DNA of 64,000 nucleotides from Streptomyces flaveolus (GCF_000716535.1 NZ_JNWV01000003.1:124001-188000), one strand, 5' to 3'; shown: positions 27,306-38,685, numbered from the stretch's first letter. Program-made: numbers and translations. Notes: generated by a model not told the origin, from the sequence alone.

Positions 27306-28472
27306 GTGTCGCTGTACCAGCGGATCCGGGAGGAGACCGCGCTCCGCGCCGACGCGCTGTGGACCGTGGCGTCCGCCCTGCACGCCGACCCGGAGACCGC
27401 GTTCGCCGAGCACCGGGCGGCGAAGCTGCTCACGGGCGAACTGGAGCGCGCGGGGTTCGAGGTGCGGCGGGAGGCCGCGGGCCTGCCGACCGCCTTCACG
27501 GCCCGCTCGGGCGAGGGCCGGCCGGTGGTGGCCTTCCCCCTGGAGTACGACGCCCTGCCCGGGCTCGGGCACGCCTGCGGGCACAATCTGATCGCGGCGG
27601 CGGGCCTCGGGGCGGCCCTCGTCACACAGGCCGTGCGGGACGGCACCGGGGGCACGGTCCTGGCGGTGGGCACGCCGGCCGAGGAGGGCGGTGGCGGCAA
27701 GGCCCTGGAGGTGGAGGCCGGGGTCTTCGACGGGGTGGACGCCGCCCTGATGTTCCACCCCGGGGTGTACGACTGGGTGCGGGCGCCGCTGACCGCGCAG
27801 GAGCAGTACCGGGTCGCCTTCCGGGGCCGGGCCGCGCACCCGACGGGCAACCCGACCGAGGGCATCGACGCGCTCGCGGCGCTGGTCGAGCTGTTCAACG
27901 TCCTGTCGGCGCTCGGGCGGCGGCTGCCGGAGGGGTCCCATGTGCAGGGGATCATCACCGAGGGCGGTACGGCCACGAACATCGTCCCGGAGCACGCCGG
28001 GGGCCGCTTCGGGCTGCGCGCGGTCACCACGGCGGCCCTGGACGAGCTGGCGGAACAGCTCCGCACCGCCGCCGAGGGGGTGGCGCTGGCGACCGGCACG
28101 GCCGTCACGGTGGAACGCGCGAGCGTGCGGTACGAGCACTTCAGGGACAGCTCGGTGCTGTCCGAACGGTTCGCCGGGCACCTGGACCGCGCCGGGATCA
28201 CCCTCACCGCGCCCACGCCCGGCGTCTACCTGGGCTCCTCCGACATCGGCAATGTCAGCGGCCGGGTGCCCGCCATCCACCCGTTCGTCGCGATCATGGG
28301 CGCCGACGGCTCGGACCACACGCCGGAGTTCGCCGAGGCCGCGGCCTCGGAGCGGGCCCGCCGGGTGCTGACGGCGGTGGTGGAGGCGCTGGCCTGCACG
28401 GCGGTGGACATCCTGCGGGACGCGGACCTGCGCGGCCGCGCCTGGGCGGACCTGCACCTGACCGCGGACTGA
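27306..28472 (+). CDS. M20-family amidohydrolase (AbgB/carboxypeptidase-like)
   Basis: The 388-aa zinc hydrolase has metal-binding and catalytic motifs VVAFPLEYDALPGLGHACGHN and VGTPAEEGGGG, plus a lid domain starting YRVAFRGRAAHPTGNPTEG. It is nearest to the p-aminobenzoyl-glutamate or indole-acetyl-amino acid hydrolase group that cleaves amide bonds of N-acyl amino acids. No signal peptide is present. The start follows CCCGAGGAGGTCTC, a strong ribosome site. It shares a divergent promoter region with the basic amino acid decarboxylase, so a joint role in amine or amino acid catabolism is plausible but unproven. Confidence 0.9.
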   Translation: MSLYQRIREETALRADALWTVASALHADPETAFAEHRAAKLLTGELERAGFEVRREAAGLPTAFTARSGEGRPVVAFPLEYDALPGLGHACGHNLIAAAGLGAALVTQAVRDGTGGTVLAVGTPAEEGGGGKALEVEAGVFDGVDAALMFHPGVYDWVRAPLTAQEQYRVAFRGRAAHPTGNPTEGIDALAALVELFNVLSALGRRLPEGSHVQGIITEGGTATNIVPEHAGGRFGLRAVTTAALDELAEQLRTAAEGVALATGTAVTVERASVRYEHFRDSSVLSERFAGHLDRAGITLTAPTPGVYLGSSDIGNVSGRVPAIHPFVAIMGADGSDHTPEFAEAAASERARRVLTAVVEALACTAVDILRDADLRGRAWADLHLTAD

Positions 28473-28540
28473 CGGCCGTGGGCCCGCCGAGCCCGGGCTG
28501 ACCGCCGTACGCCCGCACGGCCCGGCCGTCGTACGGCAGT

Positions 28541-28891
28541 TCAGCCCGGCCGGCCGCAGCGGACCTCGCGCTCGTCCTCCCGGCCGGCGGCCTCGGCCTG
28601 GGTGCGCACGTGTTCCACGGCGGCGGGCAGGGCCCGGCGGATCACCTCGGGCAGCCGGCCGCGCGACGGCCACTCCACCAGGCAGCGCGCGACCTCCCGC
28701 AGTTTGATGTTGGTGTGCTGCGACATGTGCCGCAGCACCTCCCAGCCCTGCTCCGGACGCAGCCCGCCCACGGTGATGACCACGCCGATCGCCTGGTCGA
28801 CCAGGGCGTGCGAGCCGAGGGCACGGCGTAGCTGCTCCACCTCCTCCTGGAGTGCCTTCACCTGGTCCGTCTGCTCGTCGCGTCCGATCAT
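28541..28891 (-). CDS. ANTAR-domain putative RNA-binding antiterminator
   Basis: The 116-aa product has a short N-terminal coiled coil (VKALQEEVEQLRRAL). An ANTAR domain follows (about 25-85; SHALVDQAIGVVITVGGLRPEQGWEVLRHMSQ, REVARCLVEW). ANTAR proteins bind paired hairpins in nascent RNA and block termination. The usual GAF partner domain is absent. A Glu/Arg-rich tail follows. ATG 28891 follows GGAGGGTGAGCCC, and the longer frame to 29032 adds no conserved sequence. It is divergent from the AraC gene. Confidence 0.88.
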   Translation of the reverse strand: MIGRDEQTDQVKALQEEVEQLRRALGSHALVDQAIGVVITVGGLRPEQGWEVLRHMSQHTNIKLREVARCLVEWPSRGRLPEVIRRALPAAVEHVRTQAEAAGREDEREVRCGRPG

Positions 28892-29022
28892 GGGCTCACC
28901 CTCCGCACCACGGTCGCCGAACGCCAGCCGCCAGGCGAACAACAGGGCAAGAGGCCGTACAGAAAACGAAAAATCGCTGGTGGACGGGCCCTGGAAGCGG
29001 AATCCGGGGGCAGCCGGGGCAC

Positions 29023-29964
29023 ATGGAGACACTCACCTTCGACAGCCACGACCTGGACGTGACGGAGGATTTCCTCAGCCGGGCCTACGCCAGGATGCGC
29101 ATCGCCAGCGGGACGCCCGGCTCGACCCACGCCCGGATCCACCGCGCCGGCATTCCCACGGTGAGCGTCGACGAACTCGCGCTGGACTTCGAGATGGCCT
29201 ACTCGGTGTCCCCGCTGGGCCGGATCTGCCTGTGCGTCGTGCACGAGGGAACCGTGCGGGACCACGGCTTCCGGGGTGTCGAGGACTCCTTCGGCCCCGG
29301 TGACGTGGTGTTGTTCGCGCCACCGGACCTGCCGTACGCGGGCCGCATCTGCAACGCCCGCTACAACATCACCATGCTGGATCCCGCGCTGCTCGCCCAG
29401 GTGGCCGGAGACGGCTCGCGTCCGGTACGGCTGACCGGGCACCGGCCGCGCTCGGCCGCCGCGGCGCGCCATCTCAGCCGTACGATCGCCCATCTGCGGG
29501 ACGATGTGCTGTCCGACGCCGAGATCGCGGACCAGCCGCTGATCGCCGCCACGGCCGCCCAGCACCTGGCGGCGAGCGTCCTGGCCGCGTTCCCCAACAC
29601 GGCGCTGGACGAGCCCGCCGCCCACGGCGCCGACGCGCACCCGGCGGTGCTGCGCCGCGCGCTCGCCTACATCGACGACCACGCGGACCAGCCCGTCACG
29701 GTCGCCGACATCGCCGCCGCGGCCCATGTGACGGTACGGGCGCTGCAGTACGCCTTCCGCCGCCATCTGGACACCACTCCGCTGGCCCAGCTGCGCCGGG
29801 TGCGGCTCGCGCACGCCCATCACGAGCTGGTGGCCGCCGACCCCGGCGAGGTCACGGTCACGGAGATAGCGGCCCGGTGGGGTTTCCACCACCCGGGCCG
29901 CTTCGCCTCCCTGTACCGGGACACCTACCGGAAGGCCCCGCACGAGACCCTGGCCGGCGGCTGA
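29023..29964 (+). CDS. AraC family transcriptional regulator
   Basis: The 313-aa product has an N-terminal cupin-like sensing domain (about 1-180; ICLCVVHEGTV, FGPGDVVLFAPPDLPY). The C-terminal double helix-turn-helix (about 215-310) contains ALAYIDDHADQPVTVADIA, RALQYAFRRHLDTTPL and EIAARWGFHHPGRFASLYR. ATG 29023 starts METLTFDSHDLDVTEDFL, typical of the family. It is convergent with the large secreted protein gene that follows, 19 nt away, so control of that gene is possible but not shown. Confidence 0.93.
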   Translation: METLTFDSHDLDVTEDFLSRAYARMRIASGTPGSTHARIHRAGIPTVSVDELALDFEMAYSVSPLGRICLCVVHEGTVRDHGFRGVEDSFGPGDVVLFAPPDLPYAGRICNARYNITMLDPALLAQVAGDGSRPVRLTGHRPRSAAAARHLSRTIAHLRDDVLSDAEIADQPLIAATAAQHLAASVLAAFPNTALDEPAAHGADAHPAVLRRALAYIDDHADQPVTVADIAAAAHVTVRALQYAFRRHLDTTPLAQLRRVRLAHAHHELVAADPGEVTVTEIAARWGFHHPGRFASLYRDTYRKAPHETLAGG

Positions 29965-29983
29965 CCGGCGGCTGAGCGGTGTC

Positions 29984-32524
<2,541 letters not shown>

Positions 32525-32573
32525 TCGGCGGCTCCAGACGTGTGGGGGTTCAACGGGCGCAACCCACGGCTTA

Positions 32574-32600
32574 GTTCATGTTTTGATTTAAGGGATGAAC
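32574..32600. promoter_or_regulatory. AT-rich inverted repeat upstream of the F5/8C beta-helix gene
   Basis: GTTCAT (32574-32579) and ATGAAC (32595-32600) are exact inverted halves around a 15-nt AT-rich spacer, 50-76 nt upstream of the secreted-protein start. This is a good operator candidate. Confidence 0.45.
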
Positions 32601-32663
32601 CAACCCGGCCACAAGCCTTCGGACACCAGATCCTTCAACCTCCGTACCGCGACACGCCGGTGG

Positions 32664-34496
32664 CTAGCGCCCGACCGGGCTGAACGACAGGGTCTGTTCG
32701 GCCGCGGTGCGCCCGCCGCCGACGGCGCCGCCGGTGGTGTCCGTCCAGGTGCGCGGCGGTGTGGTCTCGGCGAGGCGGCCCGTGCTCGCGGAGAGGCCGA
32801 GCACGAGGCCGCTGTAGCGGTTGACGAGGCGGTAGGTACCGTCGGCGGCGGAGCCGGGGATCACGAACCACTGCTGTCCGACGGTCGGTCCGGCGGCGCG
32901 GGCCGCGGTGACCGTGGGCTCGGCACCCCAGGCGCGACCGGCCGTCCTCGCGGAGTCGACGCCCAGCAGCCGGCCGGTCGCCGCGTTGGCGAGGGTGAAG
33001 GCACCGTCGCCCGTGGACGTGAAGGACCACGACTCGCGGGCGGAACCGGTGGGCTGGGCCACGGAGGTGACGGCGGATCCGCCGGGCACCTGGGCGAGGA
33101 TCCGGCCGGTGCCGGCGGAGATGCGGTACCGGCGGCCGGTGTGCACGGGCGGGGCGGCCGGCGTGGCCGGGTCGACGGTGACGTCGACGTGCTCGCCGGA
33201 GGCGTCGTGGGAGCAGCCGAAGGAGCAGTAGGCGCGGAAGGTCCTGCCGACGATCGCCGAACCGGTGCGGCTGACGGGGTCCAGGAACCAGCGGTACCAG
33301 GAGGCGGTGGTGTAGTCGCCGGTGTCGCCGATGAGCTGCCACTTCTGCGTGGCCAGGTCGTCGGTGGCGTAGAGGTACTGCGGTGCGCCGCCGCTCTGGT
33401 CGACGGCCTGCGGCGTGCCGATGTAGCGGCCCAGGTGGGCGTCGTAGGCGATGTTCATCACGAACAGCGGGGAGGTCGGGGGCATCGTGCCGGCCGCGAT
33501 CTGCTCCGCTGCGGTGCCGGAGTTCGCCGGGTCGTACTCTTCGGAGGCCGGGGTGTAGCCGGTGGGGTGGCCGGCGTCGACCGGGACGATGTTGCTCTCC
33601 CGGCCGCCGGTGCCTGGCTGGGTCCAGGCGCCGTCGTACCACTTGCACCAGGAGCCGGGGGCCATCTTCGCGGCGATCGGGGCGCGGGCCACGTGCTCGT
33701 GGAAGGCCTTCCAGCCGCCGCTCTTGTCGACGATCCGGGAGCCGTAGAAGACGTAGAAGTAGCCGGATGCGGTGTCGACGAACAGGCGTTGGTCGCCGTC
33801 GCCGTAGGAGTACGTCTCGTGCGGGAAGGCCGCCGTGTCCCCGCGCTCGGTGCTGTACGGCGAGGTGATCACGTGGTCCTTGATGCTCCAGGTGCGGCCC
33901 TGGTCGGTGGAGACGGCGTAGTCGACGGCGTCGTAGTGCAGCCCGTCGCCGAAGGGCTGCGGGGTGAACTCGTTGTGCACCAGGCCGTACCAGTCGCCGG
34001 TGTCCGGGTCGGCCCACACCCCGGACAGGTCGCAGTAGTTCTTGCGCGCGTAGCGCGAGCCGGCCGGCGCGTACGTCGCCTCCCGCCCTGTGGGGCCGTT
34101 GTCGCACCGCCAGGTGGTGTCGTCGTTGCGGTCGGCCGGGTTGGCCGGGTTCACGGCCTCGCTGAGGGTCCGGTCGAAGGTGGCGCTGTCGAAGTCCTTG
34201 CCGGTGTAGAAGTCCCAGACCCGTGGGTCGTCGGCGCCGTAGAGCGCGGCGGACTGCTGGTAGTGGAAGGTGCCGTCCTTGTCGAGGTACGGGGTGGCGG
34301 GGGTGTCGGTGGGGTGGCCGAACGGCACCGGGGTTCCCACGGTCACGGTGTAGCCGGTGTCGCCCGGGGGCGCGGTGTGCGCGGGGGTGGAGGTCTGCGC
34401 GGGGAACGCGGCGCCGCCGCACAGGACCAGGGCGACGGCCGCGGCCAGGGTGCCGCCTGATCTGGTCGACCGTCGTACTGGGCTCAACAGTCGCAC
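32664..34496 (-). CDS. secreted beta-propeller protein with C-terminal ricin-like lectin domain
   Basis: The 610-aa exported protein has a signal peptide (about 1-32, GGTLAAAVALVLCGGAAFPAQ). Residues about 45-430 resemble a sialidase- or GH43-like beta-propeller, with Asp-box-like STDQGRTWS, LVHNEFTPQ and YFYVFYGSRIVD. Residues about 455-605 form a ricin-type beta-trefoil (RYRISAGTGRILAQV, FTLANAATGRLLGVD, YRLVNRYSGLVLGLS). It probably binds and may cleave a glycan; specificity is unknown. GTG 34496 is chosen because AAGGAG precedes it by 6 nt. It is codirectional with the F5/8C gene (139-nt gap). Confidence 0.85.
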   Translation of the reverse strand: MRLLSPVRRSTRSGGTLAAAVALVLCGGAAFPAQTSTPAHTAPPGDTGYTVTVGTPVPFGHPTDTPATPYLDKDGTFHYQQSAALYGADDPRVWDFYTGKDFDSATFDRTLSEAVNPANPADRNDDTTWRCDNGPTGREATYAPAGSRYARKNYCDLSGVWADPDTGDWYGLVHNEFTPQPFGDGLHYDAVDYAVSTDQGRTWSIKDHVITSPYSTERGDTAAFPHETYSYGDGDQRLFVDTASGYFYVFYGSRIVDKSGGWKAFHEHVARAPIAAKMAPGSWCKWYDGAWTQPGTGGRESNIVPVDAGHPTGYTPASEEYDPANSGTAAEQIAAGTMPPTSPLFVMNIAYDAHLGRYIGTPQAVDQSGGAPQYLYATDDLATQKWQLIGDTGDYTTASWYRWFLDPVSRTGSAIVGRTFRAYCSFGCSHDASGEHVDVTVDPATPAAPPVHTGRRYRISAGTGRILAQVPGGSAVTSVAQPTGSARESWSFTSTGDGAFTLANAATGRLLGVDSARTAGRAWGAEPTVTAARAAGPTVGQQWFVIPGSAADGTYRLVNRYSGLVLGLSASTGRLAETTPPRTWTDTTGGAVGGGRTAAEQTLSFSPVGR

Positions 34497-34646
34497 GGGT
34501 GCTCCTTGTCGCCGAAGGGCCGGTCGCACGGAACGATCCGGCTCCGGCGGCGTCCCCGGCAATGGACTCCTGTGGTCCGCCTCTTGCACTTTCGTGCGCG
34601 GACGGCGATCCGTGCGATCACTTTCGCACACGCGGGCGTGCGCGGG

Positions 34647-35813
34647 TCAGCGCGGCTCGGGCGGGGCGGCGGACAGCGGGGTGTCCCAGGCGAGTTGGCG
34701 GACGAGCTGCTCGTCCGGCCCGGCGGGAGGGGCCGTACCGGGTGCGGGGCGGGACGGCGTGCGGGTGCCCCGGGTGAGGCCGCCGCTGACGGTGATGTTG
34801 TGCTCGGTCCGCGGGCGCCGGTGCCGCTCGTACGCGGCGCACGCGGCCCGCGGATCGGGCAGGTCGCGCAGGGCCTTGGCCAGGACGACGGCGTCCTCCA
34901 GGGCCATCGAGGCGCCCTGACCGGTCGCCGGCGAGGCGGCGTGGGCCGCGTCGCCCACGAGCAGGACCCGCCCGGCCCGCCAGGCGGTGCCGAGCGGCAG
35001 CTCCGTGGCGTTGGTGACCATGAGGGAGTCGGCGGAGGCCTCGACCAGTGCGGCGGCGGGGGTGTCGTCCTCCCTGAGCAGCGGCAGCAACTGCGCGCGC
35101 AGCACGGCGGGTGGCGCGGCGAGCGCTCCGGCGGGCAGCGGATCTCCGCCGGCGCGGGCGAACCAGTACGTCTCCCCCGCCGGCGACACCGCGTACCCGA
35201 AGGCGGTCGTGCCGCCCCGCACCATGGTGATGGCGCCGACGGGGCCTGGCCCGGGCGCGGTGCCGGTGTAGCCGTAGTAGACCCGCTGGCCGGCGTACCC
35301 GGGCCGGACCTCGGGCATGAGCAGCCCGCGCACGGTGGAGTTCAGGCCGTCGGCGCCGACGAGCAGGTCGCCGGTGGCCGTGGAGCCGTCGGCGAAGCGG
35401 GCGGTGACGTCGTACCGGCCGTCCGTCACGGACACCAGCCGGGCGCCGTGGCGCAGCCCGATACCGCGCCGGACCGCCTCGCCCTGGAGGGCCGCGTTCA
35501 ACTCGCCGCGGCGCAGGCAGCGGTAGCGCAGGGCGGGGTCGTCCGCCTCGCCCAGTGGTGCGTGCGCGACCTCGGTGCCCTGACCGTCGAGCAGCCGCAG
35601 CGAAGTCAGCGGAAAACCGACGGCCGTGACGGCGTGCGTGGCGTCCAACTGGGCCAGGGCGCGCATGCCGTTGCTCGCCAGGGTGAGGAAGGCGCCGATG
35701 TCCTCGGCCGTGTCCGGGTGTGCCTCGAACACGGTGACGTCGACACCGGCCTTGTGCAGGCCCAGGGCGGTCGCGGTCCCCGCGATGCCGCCGCCGATCA
35801 CCAGTACCCTCAT
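34647..35813 (-). CDS. FAD-dependent aromatic-type monooxygenase
   Basis: This 388-aa group A flavoprotein monooxygenase of the PHBH fold starts MRVLVIGGGIAGTATALGLHKAG (GxGxxG dinucleotide motif). Next comes DLLVGADGLNSTVR (DG motif) and then RVLLVGDAAHAASPATGQG (GD motif) near residue 285. It would hydroxylate or epoxidise an aromatic or polyketide-like substrate using NAD(P)H. ATG 35813 follows GGAG at 8 nt; GTG 35822 is an alternative. It lies 54 nt downstream of the histone-like gene on the same strand and may be cotranscribed with it. Confidence 0.92.
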   Translation of the reverse strand: MRVLVIGGGIAGTATALGLHKAGVDVTVFEAHPDTAEDIGAFLTLASNGMRALAQLDATHAVTAVGFPLTSLRLLDGQGTEVAHAPLGEADDPALRYRCLRRGELNAALQGEAVRRGIGLRHGARLVSVTDGRYDVTARFADGSTATGDLLVGADGLNSTVRGLLMPEVRPGYAGQRVYYGYTGTAPGPGPVGAITMVRGGTTAFGYAVSPAGETYWFARAGGDPLPAGALAAPPAVLRAQLLPLLREDDTPAAALVEASADSLMVTNATELPLGTAWRAGRVLLVGDAAHAASPATGQGASMALEDAVVLAKALRDLPDPRAACAAYERHRRPRTEHNITVSGGLTRGTRTPSRPAPGTAPPAGPDEQLVRQLAWDTPLSAAPPEPR

Positions 35814-35867
35814 CGCATCCACTCCGTAGCGGATGAGGGTACAGGTGGCGATGCCGGTCGCTCCCGC

Positions 35868-36647
35868 TCAGCCGGCCGAAGTGTCCTGTGTCGCCTCGCG
35901 TGCTTCGGTGAGGGCTCGCTGCCTGAGGTTGCCGCCGAACAACTGCATGGTGGCGGCGGCCAGGATGTCGTCCCTGCCGATGGTCCGCCCGTCCCCCCTG
36001 CGGGTGGACAGGGCCCAGAGGGGATCCTTGAGGAGCGGGGGTGGGGCCGGTTCGCCCGACATCACCGTGGTGACCGCACCAAAGCGTTTGACCCCGCCCT
36101 CGCGGACGACCATGGCCGCGTCCCGGGCGAGGTCCGTCAAGAACACGCTCGCGATTCCGTCCAGGTCGCGGACCATCGCTGGGACGGCCGTCGCCCCCTG
36201 GCTCCGCAGCAGCTTCTTGACCCCGGCCTCGAACCTGTGGGCGCCGACCACGGCGCTCGGTTTGCGCGACCTGCCGCGCTTGCGAGAAGGCACGATGGCA
36301 CCCTCCGCGTCGTACAGGACACCGGTCAGACCTTGGAACGTCGGGCTGTGGTCGTACCACTTGTGCCCCACCTCAAGCTCGACGTTCCGGTCGATCGCCG
36401 AGAGAAGGTCACCGGGTATCAGCTTCTTCCGGGCCTCCTCCGCCGCCGCTCTCCTCGCGCCGTCGATGATCGCCGTCAGCACCGTCCGCGTCACCGACGC
36501 GGCGGCCCACGCGGCCGACCGAGAGACGTGCATCGAGGTCACGTCCCTGAACACCGCTTTGACGAGAGAAGGCTTGAACGGCGAGGCATCCATGACCGAG
36601 GCGGTCTCGGGACCGCCGCGCTCGGGGCGTGCGGGCTGTGTGGTCAT
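35868..36647 (-). CDS. putative histone-fold doublet (H2A-like then H2B-like)
   Basis: The 259-aa protein reads as two histone folds in tandem. Fold 1: alpha-1 near 27-35, a long alpha-2 (44-72, SAAWAAASVTRTVLTAIIDG) and alpha-3 with KKLIPGDLLSAIDRNVEL (74-91), closely matching the H2A KKxRIIPxHLxLAIxxxEEL pattern. A basic linker (122-129, RKRGRSRK) follows. Fold 2: alpha-1 RFEAGVKKLLRSQG (138-151), alpha-2 (156-184, with VFLTDLARDAAMVV), a roughly 35-residue insertion, then RTIGRDDILAA (221-231), which parallels H2B TITSREIQTA, and a C-terminal helix (236-252) like H2B alpha-C. There is no signal peptide or membrane span. It would bind DNA as an internal pseudo-dimer. This rests on motif reading only; no search was run. 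An FAD monooxygenase lies 54 nt downstream and a dead DNA ligase fragment upstream. Confidence 0.65.
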   Translation of the reverse strand: MTTQPARPERGGPETASVMDASPFKPSLVKAVFRDVTSMHVSRSAAWAAASVTRTVLTAIIDGARRAAAEEARKKLIPGDLLSAIDRNVELEVGHKWYDHSPTFQGLTGVLYDAEGAIVPSRKRGRSRKPSAVVGAHRFEAGVKKLLRSQGATAVPAMVRDLDGIASVFLTDLARDAAMVVREGGVKRFGAVTTVMSGEPAPPPLLKDPLWALSTRRGDGRTIGRDDILAAATMQLFGGNLRQRALTEAREATQDTSAG

Positions 36648-36734
36648 CAGGAGAAACGCTCCCTGCTGTCGGAGTATCAGAGGCCCACACTTCACCACGC
36701 GGACCGCTGTCTTCCCCCATCCTCCGTCGAAGCG

Positions 36735-37010
36735 GCACCGGGCCGACGGGTGAGTAGCAGCTCCTCGACGCGGCGTCGCCCGGGTGGCGCAGCAGGCCCC
36801 CGGCCCCGTCGGCGAGTTCGGTGGAGCATCCGACGACCGCTGTACCGGCCGGCCGGGCGAGTGTGGTGGTACGGCCGACCTACTGGAAGCGGCCTTCGTC
36901 GTCGTACCTGCCGGGCAACAGGTCCGCGGAGCGGCGAGCGTGCCGGTGACCGCGCCGACGATCGCCTCGCTCCTCTCGCGGGCCTTGCTGCACGGCTTCG
37001 GCGAAAGCCG
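36735..37010 (-). pseudogene. ATP-dependent DNA ligase, C-terminal fragment
   Basis: On the minus strand one frame reads SEAIVGAVTGTLAAPRT, and another continues GRYDDEGRFQ, an amber stop (36880-36882), then VGRTTTLARPAGTAVVG. These are consecutive pieces of the C-terminal domain of an actinobacterial ATP-dependent DNA ligase. A frameshift, an in-frame stop and the loss of the adenylation domain make it nonfunctional. Boundaries are approximate. It lies just upstream of, and codirectional with, the histone-like gene. Confidence 0.65.
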
Positions 37011-37152
37011 GGTCCCGGACCGTGCGCCGCGCGCCACCGGTCCGCCTCCGGCCGCCGTGCGAGCCGGTCCTGAGGCACGCGACGGCGGTGCCGTGCACCG
37101 GCACGCCCCCCGTGTGACGGGTTGTCGCCGGTGAAGTGGGTACTCCCCGGCC

Positions 37153-38160
37153 ATGCGGGTGAGCGTGGTGGATGCGGGGTCGAACACGGTCCGATTGGTG
37201 ATCGCAGATGTGGAGGGTGGTGTTCCGCTGCCGGTGCACACCGTCAAGTGGAAGCTCCGCCTGTCCGAACAGGTCGGCCCGGACGGCACCATCGCCGAGG
37301 AGGCGGTGGAGCGACTGGTGAAGGCGGTGGCCGCGGCGGGCGCCACGGCCCGGCGGTGGCACGCGGCGGGCCCGCTGGCCTTCGCGACCGCGGTGGTGCG
37401 CAGCGCCCCCAACCGCCATGAGGTGCTGCAACGGGTGGCGTCCGGCACCGGCATCCGCATGTGCACCCTGCCCGGTGAGACGGAGGCCGAGCTGACCTTC
37501 CTGGCGGCGCGCCGCTGGCTGGGCTGGAAGGCGGGGCCCCTGGCACTGCTCGACATCGGCGGCGGCTCGCTGGAGGTGGCCTTCGGCCGCGGCCGGCTGC
37601 CCGACTTCGCCGCGTCCCTGCCGCTCGGCGCGAACCGGCTGACCCGGGAGTACCTGGGCGTCCAGGACCCGCCCGGGCCGGGCGAGCTGAAGGAGCTGCG
37701 CCGCCGTATCCGCCACGAACTGCGGGACGTGGCCTCGCGGATCCGCTGGGAGCGTCCGCGCACGGCCGCCGTGACGTCCCGTACGTTCCAGCAGCTCGCC
37801 CGGCTGTGCGGGGCCGCGCCGGGGCGGTTCGGCCCGTTCGTGGACCGGGAGCTGGTCTGCCGGGACCTGCGCGCGGCGGTGCACACCCTCGCGGCGCTGC
37901 CCACCACCGAACGCGCGCAGCTGCCCGGGATCTCCGCGCCGCGCGCCGCCCAGAGCCTGGCCGGAGCGGTCGTCGGGCACACGGCGCTGAAGCTCATGGG
38001 CCTGCCCCGGGCCGTCGTCTGCCCCTGGGCGATCCGCGAGGGCGTGCTGTTGCGTTATGCCGAGGACGGCGCCGACTGGTGGACGGACGCCGCCGGTGAG
38101 GCCGGCGCCACCGCCCCAACCCCCGCGGCACCGCTCCGTATAGCGAGCCCGTCCCCGTGA
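37153..38160 (+). CDS. ppx: Ppx/GppA-family exopolyphosphatase
   Basis: This 335-aa member of the ASKHA phosphotransferase superfamily hydrolyses terminal phosphates of polyphosphate or pppGpp. Visible motifs are the N-terminal phosphate-1 loop MRVSVVDAGSNTVRLVIAD, AFATAVVRSAPNRHEVL, LPGETEAELTF and the glycine-rich ALLDIGGGSLEVAFG. C-terminal conserved segments are GISAPRAAQSLAGAVVGHT and CPWAIREGVLL. The length fits the short actinobacterial Ppx1/2-like enzymes. The start gives the exact family N-terminus. It appears to be transcribed alone. Confidence 0.93.
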   Translation: MRVSVVDAGSNTVRLVIADVEGGVPLPVHTVKWKLRLSEQVGPDGTIAEEAVERLVKAVAAAGATARRWHAAGPLAFATAVVRSAPNRHEVLQRVASGTGIRMCTLPGETEAELTFLAARRWLGWKAGPLALLDIGGGSLEVAFGRGRLPDFAASLPLGANRLTREYLGVQDPPGPGELKELRRRIRHELRDVASRIRWERPRTAAVTSRTFQQLARLCGAAPGRFGPFVDRELVCRDLRAAVHTLAALPTTERAQLPGISAPRAAQSLAGAVVGHTALKLMGLPRAVVCPWAIREGVLLRYAEDGADWWTDAAGEAGATAPTPAAPLRIASPSP

Positions 38161-38343
38161 CGGATGGTCATGGGTCGGCCTGGAGTCGTCCTGACGGTCG
38201 GCCGCACACAGGGGGACCACCCCTGCCCACGTTCGGGTGAGCGGTGCTTCAGGGCGGCCGGCCGGGTGGAACGCTCCCACGTGAGGCCGGGTCCGGACCA
38301 CCACCCGCCCGCTCATCCGTCCGACCGTCCGAAGGGACACCTC

Positions 38344-38685
38344 ATGCGCGCTCGCGCCCCGCGCCGCCGGACCGCGACGGCCCTCTGCCTCGGCCTGCTG
38401 ACGGCAGGCGGCGGGATGCTGCCGGCCCCGGCCGCCGTCGCCGCGCCCGCGCCTCGTGCGGTGCCGCCCTACTACTACGACTGCGCCGGCACCTCCGAGG
38501 ACCAGCACTCCGGCACGCTCGTGGGCGAGGGGTGCGCCAAGGTCTCCGAGACGACCGAAGGCGACGGCGTCTACGTCGAGGACCGGGCCGGCCGGAACGA
38601 CTGGCGCTGCGACCGGGTCGACGACGTCGGCACCAGCGCGATCAGGGGCCACGGGTGCCGAGCGGTGGAGAAGGACTCCTGGTAA
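38344..38685 (+). CDS. small secreted cysteine-containing protein
   Basis: This 113-aa product has no recognised family. A Sec signal peptide (about 1-37, ALCLGLLTAGGGMLPAPAAV, cut near VAA-PA) precedes a mature domain of about 75 residues. Its four Cys (YDCAGTS, GEGCAKV, WRCDRV, GHGCRAV) probably form two disulfides. ATG 38344 follows GAAGGGA. Codon use matches its neighbours. It could be a small extracellular inhibitor or stress protein; no function is assigned. Confidence 0.75.
   Translation: MRARAPRRRTATALCLGLLTAGGGMLPAPAAVAAPAPRAVPPYYYDCAGTSEDQHSGTLVGEGCAKVSETTEGDGVYVEDRAGRNDWRCDRVDDVGTSAIRGHGCRAVEKDSW

Noticed and set aside
36784..37134. Plus-strand ORF of 116 codons
   Set aside because: It lies opposite the DNA ligase remnant, whose motifs on the minus strand explain the sequence better.
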